A stretch of DNA of 64,000 nt from JABDBL01 sp963845445 (lineage in GTDB: Bacteria; Cyanobacteriota; Vampirovibrionia; Obscuribacterales; Obscuribacteraceae): NCBI GenBank assembly GCA_963845445.1, contig CAWJSE010000002.1, forward strand, positions 3,100,001-3,164,000, in the 5' to 3' direction. A program made the translations under genes and the position numbers. This document shows positions 52,601 to 61,429 of the stretch, one piece after another. Every line of letters starts with the position of its first letter. Positions within the stretch are counted from its first letter, which is position 1. Below the pieces are notes generated by a model, which saw only the letters and a program-made list of their open reading frames with translations, searched no databases and had not been told where the DNA came from.

Positions 52601-53404
52601 TTGCTTCGTATCAAGCCTAATGGCAATGATTTGGTATCAGCAAAAATCGTATCGCACTATAACTATTTCTTTTTGCCTACAATGCTTTTGGTCCTGTCTA
52701 TTCTTATATTTGGTTATTTAAAGTCTGAGCCAGTGCGACAACAATTTGTTTGGCTAGAGGGCCAGCGCAATTACGATCAAAGGCTTGCAAAAGCTTTTGA
52801 TTATTGGAATGAATACTTTAAACAATCTAGCCAATTACCAAAAGACGATGAAAACAGAATAAAGGCGGAAGAGGCGCTGGGCGTCATTTTAGCGCTCAAG
52901 AAAGATTATATCGAGTCAGGCAAAATGTTGCGTACTGCCGCTGACGGATTTGCTCAACAAGAAAAGCGATATAACCCTGAACTGATCAGCGCTTTGTCGT
53001 CACTAGCCAATCTCTATTTGGAAACCTATCATTTAGATGCGGCAGAATTGTGTTATAAAACTATTTTGAATTACGATAACAATCATCTGGAATTTGCGCC
53101 GAATAGACAAAGTGTTGAATTAAATAATTTGGGCGTAATTGCTTATTTCAATGCTCTTTTGGCTAAGGATAAAACGGATCAAATTCAAAAATATAAAGAT
53201 GCAGAAAACTTTTTCAAAGAAGCATTAAATAAATCACATAATCCTAAAATTAAGCCAAATAAAGGGTTTCGAGAAATTGAAGCAGACATTTTGCTAAACC
53301 AGAGCTTACCATTGCGTGATTTGGGATACTTAAAGGAAGCAGCTGCAGCCAGGATAAAAGCAGAACGCATGCAATTTGGAGCCAGGCAATTGCAACTTCC
53401 TTAA
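52601..53404 (+). CDS. TPR protein with membrane anchor
   Basis: The 267-residue protein has a membrane segment at about 25-42 (FFLPTMLLVLSILIFGYLKS), then helical TPR-like pairs (DYIESGKMLRTAADGFAQQE; LISALSSLANLYLETYHLDA; DAENFFKEALNKSHNPKI). Starting TTG 52601 lies 11 bases after the HTTM stop, so it is in the same operon. Probably outside-facing; a docking role for the HTTM or Tad parts is possible. Confidence 0.7.
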   Translation: MLRIKPNGNDLVSAKIVSHYNYFFLPTMLLVLSILIFGYLKSEPVRQQFVWLEGQRNYDQRLAKAFDYWNEYFKQSSQLPKDDENRIKAEEALGVILALKKDYIESGKMLRTAADGFAQQEKRYNPELISALSSLANLYLETYHLDAAELCYKTILNYDNNHLEFAPNRQSVELNNLGVIAYFNALLAKDKTDQIQKYKDAENFFKEALNKSHNPKIKPNKGFREIEADILLNQSLPLRDLGYLKEAAAARIKAERMQFGARQLQLP

Positions 53405-53417
53405 AGCAGCTTCATCC

Positions 53418-53463
53418 TGATTTTATCTCAAATCCTGACTCAATGCTGTTTTTATGGGTATGA
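53418..53463 (+). repeat. 5' element of the duplicated TadE genes (copy 1; copy 2 at 54236-54283)
   Basis: TGATTTTATCT, then GACT(C/G)AATGC and TTTTTATGGGTATGAA occur in the same order upstream of both tadE-like genes, 36 and 38 bases before their starts. The duplication therefore included the leader and probably the promoter or ribosome site. Confidence 0.75.
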
Positions 53464-53499
53464 ACGATATGTTGGGGTCCAATTACGGTGACCTTCTCT

Positions 53500-54066
53500 A
53501 TGATTTTGGTTCACAATTACAAAACTAATATTCAGCCCTACAAAGCAAGATTGCGCGGCACGACTATGGCCGAATTACCGCTGGTTTTGTGGGTTGTTTT
53601 TGTCGGTATTGGCATGCCTTTACTTTCTCTTACCCTAATCACTGCTCGCTACGCCTTATTTGTGGAAGCAGCTAGAGAAGCAGCTGATGCAGCTTGCAGC
53701 TGTCAAATTTTTATGCCAGCGGCAGGATCCTCAGCAATGGATGCGGTCAGCTTAGCTCAAACAACTGCTCAAACAGTGGCTGCTACTTTTCCCGGTATTA
53801 GTTTAAATAATGTTACTTGCTCAATTGTTGTTACGCCTTTGGCTGGCGGAACTAGCACTGTAGGTGCAGCCAACACGGCGTTGATCTCTGCGCCAGATCC
53901 ATCCCAAAACTTATATCAATTGCAAGTAAACCTGGCGGGACAAATACAACCGATGCTTAATGTGCCCACACCTGAATTTGTGAATATACCAGGATTAAGT
54001 GCGCCGGTGGCAGCCAACATTTCGATGACCAGAGTATTTCAGAACCCGGTCGGACTCACTCAATAA
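53500..54066 (+). CDS. TadE-like pseudopilin (copy 1)
   Basis: The 188-residue protein starts at ATG 53500 by alignment with its neighbour. It has a TadE N-terminus: GTTMAELPLVLWVVFVGIGM followed by PLLSLTLITARYALFVEAAR and EAADAACSCQIF. The E in the helix (AELP) is the conserved pseudopilin Glu. The remaining part is Thr/Ser/Ala-rich and includes VGAANTALISAPDPSQNLYQ. It is about 60 percent similar to the next gene by eye (duplication). Probably a minor pilin or part of a Tad fibre. Confidence 0.82.
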   Translation: MILVHNYKTNIQPYKARLRGTTMAELPLVLWVVFVGIGMPLLSLTLITARYALFVEAAREAADAACSCQIFMPAAGSSAMDAVSLAQTTAQTVAATFPGISLNNVTCSIVVTPLAGGTSTVGAANTALISAPDPSQNLYQLQVNLAGQIQPMLNVPTPEFVNIPGLSAPVAANISMTRVFQNPVGLTQ

Positions 54067-54321
54067 TGCCTGAGCGTTTACGACGCTTCGTGATCAAAAT
54101 AAAGAGTATTTATTAATCAAAATTCATCTTTTGACAGCCAGGACACTTTAAAACTACACAAACAGCCGAGCTGCCAGAAATCGTCAATAAATTAAAGTTT
54201 CAATAAACAACTAATCGTTCAAGCATATATACGATTGATTTTATCTGAAAACCCGACTGAATGCCGATTTTTATGGGTATGAAATTTTTAGTAGTGTGGT
54301 ATTGCATTGGTGGTGGTTCTG

Positions 54322-54933
54322 ATGGTGTTAGTTAATGCTAGCAGTAATAATATTCGTCTAAAACGAAATTCAATTGGTACGACCATTGCCGAATTGCCAA
54401 TGGTTCTTTGGCTGATTTTTATGGGTATTGGTATGCCGCTTCTCTCTCTCTCCTTAATCACGGCTCGTTATGCATTGTTCATTGAATCTGCTCGGGAAGC
54501 AGCTGATGCAGCTTGCTCCTGTCAAAGCTTCAGTGCGATAAGCGGTTCTTCATCAACGAATTCAATCACCTTAGCTCAAAATACGGCTGTAGCAGTAGCT
54601 TCTACTTTCCCTGGTATAGCAGTTAGTCCAGACAATGTTACTTGCGCAATAGTTAGTACGCCTTTAGCTGGTGGAAATAGTACTGTAGGCGCAGCCAATA
54701 CATCTTTGGCCATCCCACCAGACCCCTCTCAAAACTTGTATCAAATTCAAGTAACCGTAACAGGGCAGATACAACCAATGCTTGCTATGCCTTTACCAGG
54801 ATTTTTGAACATACCCGGACTGAGTGCCCCAATGGTCGCCACCACAACCATGCAACGGGTATATCAAAATCCGTCTGGACTTTATGGAGGACCATCAACA
54901 TCCACGACATCAACAACAACAAGCACCCAATGA
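54322..54933 (+). CDS. TadE-like pseudopilin (copy 2)
   Basis: The 203-residue paralogue of the preceding gene starts at ATG 54322 by alignment (MVLVNAS against MILVHNY). It has the pilin helix GTTIAELPMVLWLIFMGIGM, PLLSLSLITARYALFIESAR and EAADAACSC, and the matching VGAANTSLAIPPDPSQNLYQ. Its end differs: a Ser/Thr tail (GPSTSTTSTTTSTQ) that could be glycosylated. The two copies may form a heteromeric complex or vary for surface properties. Confidence 0.82.
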   Translation: MVLVNASSNNIRLKRNSIGTTIAELPMVLWLIFMGIGMPLLSLSLITARYALFIESAREAADAACSCQSFSAISGSSSTNSITLAQNTAVAVASTFPGIAVSPDNVTCAIVSTPLAGGNSTVGAANTSLAIPPDPSQNLYQIQVTVTGQIQPMLAMPLPGFLNIPGLSAPMVATTTMQRVYQNPSGLYGGPSTSTTSTTTSTQ

Positions 54934-55029
54934 TGGAGCATGTTGAAGGAGCGTATAAATAAAAATGGTAAAAGTGCTGCCTAAAGCAGAAGTCGTGATT
55001 AAAGCCAGGAGTTTATATAGAGATAATTG

Positions 55030-55497
55030 ATGAGAAATCGTTTTAGGACAAATAAAAGACAAAATGGCTACTCTTCGGTTGAAGCAGTGGTATCGTCCAT
55101 TTTTATTATCGTAGCTACGATATTCTCTATTGATTGCTGGTTTATGATCACTGCAGCACGCATCACTGATGCCGCATGCAGAGATGCTGCCCATGCAGCA
55201 GCTCTAACCTTGGATACTGGCAATTCAAGTAGCGATACTGCTAACGCACAGATTGCTGCACAAGTGGCAGTTCAGACTTATGCACCCTATGCTAATAATT
55301 GGATCACTGCTCCTCAGATCACTCAAGTTAACTTTAATTCCGCCGCCACTCCGCCGAATGTTGTTGTTGTCACTACCACCTCTGTCACACCGCTTATCCC
55401 ATGTAGCTGGTTTGCGAGCACTAAGGGCATACTGTTTACACAGCAATACAGCTTTCCAATCATAAAGTCTATGGCAGGTGTTGGCACTGCCAATTAA
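55030..55497 (+). CDS. TadE/TadF-like small pseudopilin
   Basis: The protein starts at ATG 55030 and has 155 residues. Its helix (YSSVEAVVSSIFIIVATIFS) follows a short basic start (RTNKRQNG), with the Glu at +5 position of the pseudopilin type. A Cys pair (DAACRDAAHAAAL) and the Val/Thr-rich rest follow. It lies 96 bases after the TadE copies and continues their operon. Confidence 0.75.
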   Translation: MRNRFRTNKRQNGYSSVEAVVSSIFIIVATIFSIDCWFMITAARITDAACRDAAHAAALTLDTGNSSSDTANAQIAAQVAVQTYAPYANNWITAPQITQVNFNSAATPPNVVVVTTTSVTPLIPCSWFASTKGILFTQQYSFPIIKSMAGVGTAN

Positions 55498-55524
55498 GAA
55501 CCCGCAGCTACTCTGTGCCGTGCT

Positions 55525-56277
55525 TCAGTCCGCCCCAAAGCGTCTTTCTCTTTGCCTGAAATCCTCAATAGCGCTATCAAAACTGTGCGGAGTAAAATCA
55601 GGCCATAACACTGCTGTCATGTAAAACTCAGCATAGGCTACTTGCCAGAGCAAATAATTAGAGAGACGCAATTGTCCACCAGTTCTTATTATTAACTCAG
55701 GGTCCGGCAGCCCCTTTGTATATAAATATCTACTTATGAGTTCTTCGCTGATCTCTTCGATTGCTAAAGCACCACATTTGATATCAGCAGCAATCTTTTT
55801 CATTGCTTCACTGATCTCAAGCCTTGAACCATAATTGATAGCTATTTGCAAGCGAAGCCCAGTATTGCCAGAAGTTTCCTTCATTGCTTTGTCAAAAGAA
55901 TCTTTTAAATTAACGGGCATTCTCTCTAACTGTCCCAAAAAAGACAATCGCACGTTATTCTCTTGCAATTCGGCTAATTCTTCTTTAATTACTAAAGCGA
56001 ATAACTCGAAAAGATGTTCGACTTCTTCCTGGCTACGATTCCAATTCTCACTGGAAAATGCATAAACAGTTAAATAAGGTAGCCCCAACCGCCCCACATG
56101 TTTTACTAAACGTTTGAGACTTTTAACGCCTTCCCGGTGTCCTAAAAGGCGTGGCAATTTGCGTGAATCGGCCCAGCGTCTATTCCCATCCATAATGATT
56201 GCTACATGTTGCAAAGGCAATTGATTTTTAGCCATTGGCACCGGGAGAGTTTCTTGAACAGTTTTTTTAGCTTTCAA
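55525..56277 (-). CDS. uppS: Isoprenyl diphosphate synthase (undecaprenyl diphosphate synthase family)
   Basis: The 250-residue cis-prenyltransferase makes the C55 carrier lipid for cell wall and glycan synthesis. All family motifs are visible: IIMDGNRRWADSRKLPRLLG (catalytic Asp in MDGN), YAFSSENWNRSQEEVEHLFE, and the C-terminal DPELIIRTGGQLRLSNYLLW (RTGG.RLSN.LLWQ.AY.E). The 28-residue N-terminal extension is basic. It is divergent from yqeG, 108 bases apart. Confidence 0.95.
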   Translation of the reverse strand: MKAKKTVQETLPVPMAKNQLPLQHVAIIMDGNRRWADSRKLPRLLGHREGVKSLKRLVKHVGRLGLPYLTVYAFSSENWNRSQEEVEHLFELFALVIKEELAELQENNVRLSFLGQLERMPVNLKDSFDKAMKETSGNTGLRLQIAINYGSRLEISEAMKKIAADIKCGALAIEEISEELISRYLYTKGLPDPELIIRTGGQLRLSNYLLWQVAYAEFYMTAVLWPDFTPHSFDSAIEDFRQRERRFGAD

Positions 56278-56385
56278 TTCATTAATCCTTTATTTGCGTA
56301 AGCTTGCATAATTTGCTCGAATTCCCTATTTTGGTCAGGGAAGCTACGCTTATCTAGTGTTATCGATCTTAGCTGAAAGAACCCT

Positions 56386-56871
56386 ATGTGTTTATTACAA
56401 CCCACTTACATATACCATAGTGATATTACTACTGTTGACCTGAAACGCCTTAAAAATGACGGGATTCAAGGCATAATTCTTGATTTGGACAGTACTATTA
56501 TGGCGCCGCGTTCTGGCTTAATTGATGAGCGAGTCTCTCAGTGGCTTATCCAAGCCGAGCAGCATTTCAAGCTGGCGGTAGTTACAAACAATAAAAACGA
56601 AAAATATTTAAAAAAAGCAGCCAATTGTTTAACAATGCCTTTGGTTGGAAGGGCAGCCAAGCCCAGTCGCAAAATACTATTTAGTGTCCTTGACAAACTA
56701 GAACTTGCCCCGGAAAAGGCTGTTTTAATAGGGGATAGACCTCTTACTGACATTTTGGCTGGCAAGCGTGCTGGTATGAAAACTTGCTTGGTTACCCCTC
56801 TTTCAACCATGCGAGAGCATGTTTTAGTGCAATATTTGAGAAAACTTGAAAGACTAGTAATTAAATTTTAG
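56386..56871 (+). CDS. YqeG family HAD phosphatase
   Basis: The 161-residue HAD-superfamily IIIA protein has DLDSTIMAPRSG (motif I DxDST), VVTNNKNEKYLKK (motif II region) and KAVLIGDRPLTDILAGKRAG (motif III/IV GDRxxTDI). In Bacillus, YqeG lies with ribosome-biogenesis genes; a phosphatidylglycerophosphate phosphatase role is assigned to related GEP4 proteins. The gene is monocistronic and divergent from uppS. A CAGAGG/CCTCTG hairpin (about 56903-56931) follows. Confidence 0.88.
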   Translation: MCLLQPTYIYHSDITTVDLKRLKNDGIQGIILDLDSTIMAPRSGLIDERVSQWLIQAEQHFKLAVVTNNKNEKYLKKAANCLTMPLVGRAAKPSRKILFSVLDKLELAPEKAVLIGDRPLTDILAGKRAGMKTCLVTPLSTMREHVLVQYLRKLERLVIKF

Positions 56872-56964
56872 CGTTCGTTTCTAAAAATACTTTTTGCAGA
56901 GGCTTGCCCCGAAATCGAACCCTCTGTCAAGTATATGATACTGCCGGTGGTGTTATGTGATGCT

Positions 56965-57028
56965 ACAAAAAGATAAAAGAGCGATCGAAGCGGTTCGCTT
57001 ACATCCTGTAGCGAACCGCCGGATCGTC
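56965..57028 (-). terminator. Terminator of the GC-rich TPR gene
   Basis: GCGGTTCGCT (56990-56999) pairs perfectly with AGCGAACCGC (57010-57019), extended by GATC pairs. On the minus strand TCTTTTATCTTTTTGT follows. It lies about 105 bases after the stop codon. Confidence 0.8.
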
Positions 57029-57133
57029 TGGCAAAGGCGGACAAAGCCTATTCACCACTGCCATTCTCGCCGTTCGGGAAATTGCGGTCGAGGATTTGCA
57101 ACAGAGCTGCTCTGCTAAGTTGGGTCCTCCTTT

Positions 57134-58969
57134 CTATTGCTCCCGTCCCAACCGCTTTCGGCACCGCTGGCGTCGTTTCTCCACCTTCCTTCTACTCACC
57201 ACCCTCTCCAGCGACTCGAACTTCTCCGGCGGCAGTTGAAGGAGGGCGTTGAGGTCGGAAAGGGCGCTCCAGTAATCCCGTTGCTCCATGAAAGTTTCAG
57301 AGCGGTACCAATACGCCCAGGCCCGATGCTCGTCCAATGCCAAAGCCCGAGTAAGGTCCTCAATGGACTTAGGCAGATTGCCGAGGCACTTATAACAGTG
57401 CCCGCGGCTGGTGTAGAATCCCGCGTGCTCTGGATCGATAGCAATCGCCGCGTTGAAATCTTCTAATGCCGCTTCGTACTGCCCGCGGAAGTGCATTAGA
57501 CAGTGCCCGCGCCAGTAATAGGTACCGCCCTCACGAGGATTGCGCCTGATAGCTTCACTAAGACTAACAATGGCCTCCTCAAAGCGCCCGGCGCGGGTAA
57601 GCGCCTGACCATGATTGTCATAATAAACCGCCAGGAGATTTGCTTCGTCAGCCTCCACGAGCAAGCGAATTGCCTCCGCCATGTCGGCTGCCGCATCGTT
57701 GTATTTGTCCAGGTCGAAGAACGCCCGCCCGCGCACCATGCGAGCATGCGCATAAAGGGGCATTTCTCGACTCAAGTTCAGACAGGTCTCGATGTGCGCT
57801 AAGGCTGTCTCTGGCTGTCCAAGCTGGACATAGCACAGCGCATAATGGTAGTAGGCAAGCTGATTTGGTGCGAGGCCCAATTGGGCTGCCCGCAGGTAGT
57901 CTGCCAGAGCCTCCTCCCACTTGTCAAGCCCAACATACGCGTGCGCCCGGGAACGAACAGCCTGGGCCACCTTCGGAAAGACTTGCAAATAATCACTGAA
58001 GTCTGCAAGAGCAGAGGCATACTCCTTCATCGCAAGATGTGACTGGCCGCGCAACGCCTTGAGCTTGATTCCCTTCGGGTTGAGCCGGAGGGCTTCGCTG
58101 AAATACTTGATCGCCTCGTCCCAGTTTTTCAGCTCGAAGAAGCATTCGCCCATTGAAGCCAGGGCGGTGGCATTCAAAGGGTCGAGTAGAATGGACTGCT
58201 TCAGATCGCTCATCGCTTGGTCGAGAGGCAAACGTTCGAGCCAGTATCTCCCCCGCACGCCATAGGCATAGGAAAGCTTGGCGTTTGCCTGGGCCAGGTT
58301 GGGACTGTCACTAACGGGCACAGCCGCAAGCAAGATTTTGACAGCTTCATCCAGGTCGAGAATGACTCGATCCAGATTTTTCTCCCGCAGATAGCATTCG
58401 CCACGCCGTGCCAATGCCATACCATGGCTGGGATTGATTTGGATAGCTTTGTCGAAGTCTACCCGTGCTGCGGCCCACTGCCGGAGGAAGTAATAACACT
58501 CTCCCCGCCAGAACCAGATCTCCAAGAGCAAGGGATGAGGGGAATGAACACAGCCGTGAGCCACAGCATTGAAGTCTGATAAAGCTTGGCTGTACCGGCC
58601 CAGTCTGACCAAACACTTGCCTCGCCCCAGATACAGATCCAAAGCGGGAGCGCTGGCAAGAGCTGCTGAGTATTCGTCGGCGGCGCGCGCCCAGTTCTCT
58701 TGGGCTTGCAGATAATCCCCTCGGTGTTTGCGTGCTGTTGCGGCGTATATATGCCTGGGATTGATGCTGAGCATCAGTCCGAAGTCATTAAATGCGCCCA
58801 ATTGATTGCCCAGATTCTCAAGGCACAGGGCGTGCAGGTAGAGGGCACCGGCGTTATTTGGCTCCTTTGTCAAGATCTTGTTCAAATATCCCCGCGCCAA
58901 ATCCCAGCAACCTTGCTTAAAGTGCTCCAGAGCCAATTGACGGTCACCAGCTAGCGCATCGTGACGCAT
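57134..58969 (-). CDS. GC-rich large TPR protein
   Basis: The 611-residue protein is TPR from end to end: about 16 units such as GCWDLARGYLNKILTKEPNN, EAIKYFSEALRLNPKGIKLK and ALEDFNAAIAIDPEHAGFYT. No signal peptide. Its codon use (CTG, GCC, CGC, CTC) is GC-rich and unlike the AT-leaning TPR genes at 16591 and 39959, so it was probably acquired. It stands alone with its own terminator and, 273 bases upstream, a degenerate copy of the shared element. The start at 58969 is preceded by AAAGGGATGAGCA; partners unknown. Confidence 0.82.
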   Translation of the reverse strand: MRHDALAGDRQLALEHFKQGCWDLARGYLNKILTKEPNNAGALYLHALCLENLGNQLGAFNDFGLMLSINPRHIYAATARKHRGDYLQAQENWARAADEYSAALASAPALDLYLGRGKCLVRLGRYSQALSDFNAVAHGCVHSPHPLLLEIWFWRGECYYFLRQWAAARVDFDKAIQINPSHGMALARRGECYLREKNLDRVILDLDEAVKILLAAVPVSDSPNLAQANAKLSYAYGVRGRYWLERLPLDQAMSDLKQSILLDPLNATALASMGECFFELKNWDEAIKYFSEALRLNPKGIKLKALRGQSHLAMKEYASALADFSDYLQVFPKVAQAVRSRAHAYVGLDKWEEALADYLRAAQLGLAPNQLAYYHYALCYVQLGQPETALAHIETCLNLSREMPLYAHARMVRGRAFFDLDKYNDAAADMAEAIRLLVEADEANLLAVYYDNHGQALTRAGRFEEAIVSLSEAIRRNPREGGTYYWRGHCLMHFRGQYEAALEDFNAAIAIDPEHAGFYTSRGHCYKCLGNLPKSIEDLTRALALDEHRAWAYWYRSETFMEQRDYWSALSDLNALLQLPPEKFESLERVVSRRKVEKRRQRCRKRLGREQ

Positions 58970-59125
58970 TGCTCATCCCTTTCTGTTTTCTGGGGGCTCT
59001 CAGTCCAACGCTATGCCATCACCCAATCAAGAGCGAAATAAACCTCATCGCAACGTGCGATATTTTGGAGCGGGTTTAATGGTTTATTGCTTGATTAGAG
59101 TAACTATTTCTGACAGCGCTAGAAT

Positions 59126-59143
59126 TGACAATTTAAATTGTCA
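59126..59143. repeat. Perfect 18-bp palindrome
   Basis: TGACAATTTAAATTGTCA is self-complementary. It lies 157 bases upstream of the GC-rich TPR gene and is a plausible operator. Confidence 0.6.
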
Positions 59144-59242
59144 GATCCGCAGCCCAGTGATCAACTAGATTAGTGGCAGCATTATATTCTCGTGAGACCA
59201 GACACTGCTGGTACATTCAGTCTTAATCAGCTTGTGAGAGCA

Positions 59243-59312
59243 ATGATAAGGATAAATTTAACACGCATTTTCCGCATTAAATTGCTTCTTTATTTTTTTG
59301 CGAGCTAGCGCG
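59243..59312 (-). repeat. Shared upstream element, copy E (degenerate)
   Basis: On the plus strand it shows, in the order expected for the reversed element, ATGA, GCATTTT, ATTAA, CTTTA, TTGCG and GCTAGCGC (59304-59311). Spacing needs small gaps, unlike copies A-D. It points at the GC-rich TPR gene. Confidence 0.35.
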
Positions 59313-59336
59313 AGCCCCGATTAAAGTGATAAGTAC

Positions 59337-60086
59337 CTAATTTAAATGGCTCAAAATCCAGTGGTTAAACTCGTCTATTCTGTAGTCCATTACATTGTGT
59401 CCAGCCCATTCAAAAGTTTTGAACGTAGAAGCCGGCATTCTTCTATGTAATTGTTTTGCATGCCAATGAATTGCTATCGGATCAAAGCGAGCAGCGCTTA
59501 TGTGCACAGGACAATTTACTTCTGGAGACTTTTCTAAAAGATTGCTGGCCGCGAAAAAATTTGCTATTTCTTTCATGGTGAAAATGGGCATCTCAAGCAA
59601 AGTTTGCTCTCGCCAGGGCAGATATTTTTTGATTGGGCTTTTATTCAAAGCTTGCATCGGACCATTTAGAAAGAGTAGAAGAAAAAGCTGTACAGGTTTG
59701 ATTAATTTTGGCGGCACACATGCGGCGAAAATACCTTTTACCATTTCAGGATGCTTTTGCGCTATTGCTAACGCCACTATTCCGCCTAAAGAATGCCCAA
59801 TAAAATAAGCAGGAAATTTGACATTGCTATTCTGCAAAGTTTCTAATACATCTTGCCTGTGCACTTCAAGATCGGTTTTCTCATAATGCTCATGGCTTTT
59901 GCCATGCCCACGCAAATCTATCAGTGTGCAAGTGTGTCCCAGCCTGCTAAAATAGGCAAGCTGATTTTTCCACATGTGCGCATTGGACCCTGTGCCATGC
60001 AAAAAAACAATGTCACTTTTGTTTTCAGTAGGCTTACTGATTGGCTCTCGCTCACTTGGTAAAACTGTTTCACACCAGAGTCTCAT
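59337..60086 (-). CDS. Alpha/beta hydrolase
   Basis: The 249-residue protein shows HGTGSNAHMWKNQLAYFSRL (oxyanion loop), LIDLRGHGKS, the nucleophile elbow GHSLGGIVALAIA, the acid at AARFDPIAIHW and the His at WAGHNVMD. The triad is complete. The lid region is hydrophobic (LFLLLFLNGPM). Substrate unknown. It lies 62 bases after the glycosyltransferase on the same strand. Confidence 0.85.
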   Translation of the reverse strand: MRLWCETVLPSEREPISKPTENKSDIVFLHGTGSNAHMWKNQLAYFSRLGHTCTLIDLRGHGKSHEHYEKTDLEVHRQDVLETLQNSNVKFPAYFIGHSLGGIVALAIAQKHPEMVKGIFAACVPPKLIKPVQLFLLLFLNGPMQALNKSPIKKYLPWREQTLLEMPIFTMKEIANFFAASNLLEKSPEVNCPVHISAARFDPIAIHWHAKQLHRRMPASTFKTFEWAGHNVMDYRIDEFNHWILSHLN

Positions 60087-60148
60087 TTAGTCTTTTTCGT
60101 GTAGCAAATTCTATTTTAATTGAAAACAAACCATCATTTTTAATTTTA

Positions 60149-61372
60149 CTATTTAGCAGATATTTTTGTGCTGCTTGAGCTAGGCAATTTTTGTCCTGCG
60201 CAAACCTGACTGAGCAATATGCTGGCTATGTCGTATACAGCCTCGGTGCTATCTAAATTCTGATGAGTGGGCAGACTCTTGATAGGTCTATGCGCTCTTA
60301 ACTCTGAATTCTCGATTATTTGAATGATGTCTTCAGGACGCCTGATTACATGGGCTAAGTGAACTTCTTTGCTCGCTTCAAGTAAAATTTTAATTGTGCC
60401 CGCCTCTTGTGGCATAGGCTCAGTAATAATATCAATTGCCATTGGCAATCGTCTGGCGATAGCCTCAAAAGTTGTTAAGCCACCAGCTTTGGTTACCATC
60501 AGATCCACAGCATTCATCAATTCAGACATATTGTCATGGAAGGGAAATACGCGTGTAGGAACATTGCTGGTGGCGGTCAGTTGTGATATTTTCTTATAGA
60601 GCTTGTTATTGTTGCCGCAAAGAAAAATAACTTGAACATCCTTCTTTGCTAATTGCAAAACTTTATAAATTGAGATCATGTTGCCACCACCGGCCCAGCC
60701 AGCATTTATGCAAAGGGTGAAAACTTCGGGCTTCAACCCCAAATGTGTGAGAAATTTGTCTCTCTCGCAAGCGGGTGGTTTTAAAAAATTTGGATGTATG
60801 GGCATCCCTACCACTTCTATCCTTTGCTCGGATATGCCCCAAGCTAAAAGCTTATTCTTAGCAGCCAGATTGGGGACAATAATTAGGTCAGCCTCTGAAC
60901 AGGCCCAGCCCTCCCATAGATTTTCATTTGGGTCTGTGACCACTTCGATGAAACGTGTGTGCTTTAGTCCTGCGTCCTTTAAACAACGCGCCAAGTAATG
61001 ATTGAGCATTGGGTGAAGTGATACAACTAAGTCTGGCTGCACGCTGCGTAGAAATTTTTGCCCGTGTGATTTGACTAACCAATAACCCACACTAGAGCTA
61101 TAAGGCTTGAACTGATGAATCAACCGGTAATAATACTTCATGCCAGCTTGATTATGGCGTAGCATAAAATTGTATAACTCTACAAAAAAGCGATTAACAA
61201 AATGGCTCTTTTCAACTATGTTTTCGCTAATAACATTCAATTGTTGCGTAGACGATTCTTTAAAAGCGGGCTCAGCAATGATAGACTGAATTCCTGCTTC
61301 AATGGCATCGACCGCACTACGGTGTCCGCCTCCTGTGTCTGAAAAGAATAGACATATAGTAGAAGTTGTCAT
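60149..61372 (-). CDS. MGDG-synthase-type UDP-glycosyltransferase
   Basis: The 407-residue protein starts with MTTSTICLFFSDTGGGHRSA, the GGGH motif of the monogalactosyldiacylglycerol synthase family (GT28). The C-terminal donor domain has NAGWAGGGNMISIYKVLQLA and MVTKAGGLTTFEAIARRLPM, the GG motif binding the UDP-sugar. It probably glycosylates a diacylglycerol to make a membrane glycolipid. It is transcribed away from the hydrolase gene at 61430. Confidence 0.88.
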   Translation of the reverse strand: MTTSTICLFFSDTGGGHRSAVDAIEAGIQSIIAEPAFKESSTQQLNVISENIVEKSHFVNRFFVELYNFMLRHNQAGMKYYYRLIHQFKPYSSSVGYWLVKSHGQKFLRSVQPDLVVSLHPMLNHYLARCLKDAGLKHTRFIEVVTDPNENLWEGWACSEADLIIVPNLAAKNKLLAWGISEQRIEVVGMPIHPNFLKPPACERDKFLTHLGLKPEVFTLCINAGWAGGGNMISIYKVLQLAKKDVQVIFLCGNNNKLYKKISQLTATSNVPTRVFPFHDNMSELMNAVDLMVTKAGGLTTFEAIARRLPMAIDIITEPMPQEAGTIKILLEASKEVHLAHVIRRPEDIIQIIENSELRAHRPIKSLPTHQNLDSTEAVYDIASILLSQVCAGQKLPSSSSTKISAK

Positions 61373-61429
61373 AATTACCCATTATTTTCCCTTGACTATT
61401 ATATAGTCTCTTTTCTTGGTTACCAGTCA

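Larger units (their letters stand above)
58970..59336 (-). other. Noncoding stretch with element E and a palindrome
   Basis: It contains GGGGGCTCTCAG (58992-59003), an 18-bp perfect palindrome (59126-59143) and the degenerate element E (59243-59312). No gene found. Confidence 0.45.

Noticed and set aside
56900..56935. T-loop-like string on the minus strand after yqeG
   Set aside because: GGTTCGATT is present but the T-stem and acceptor are not; it is a simple CAGAGG/CCTCTG hairpin.
57137..58616. Several long ORFs in other frames inside the GC-rich TPR gene
   Set aside because: High GC keeps alternative frames open; only the minus-strand 611-codon frame gives TPR repeats.
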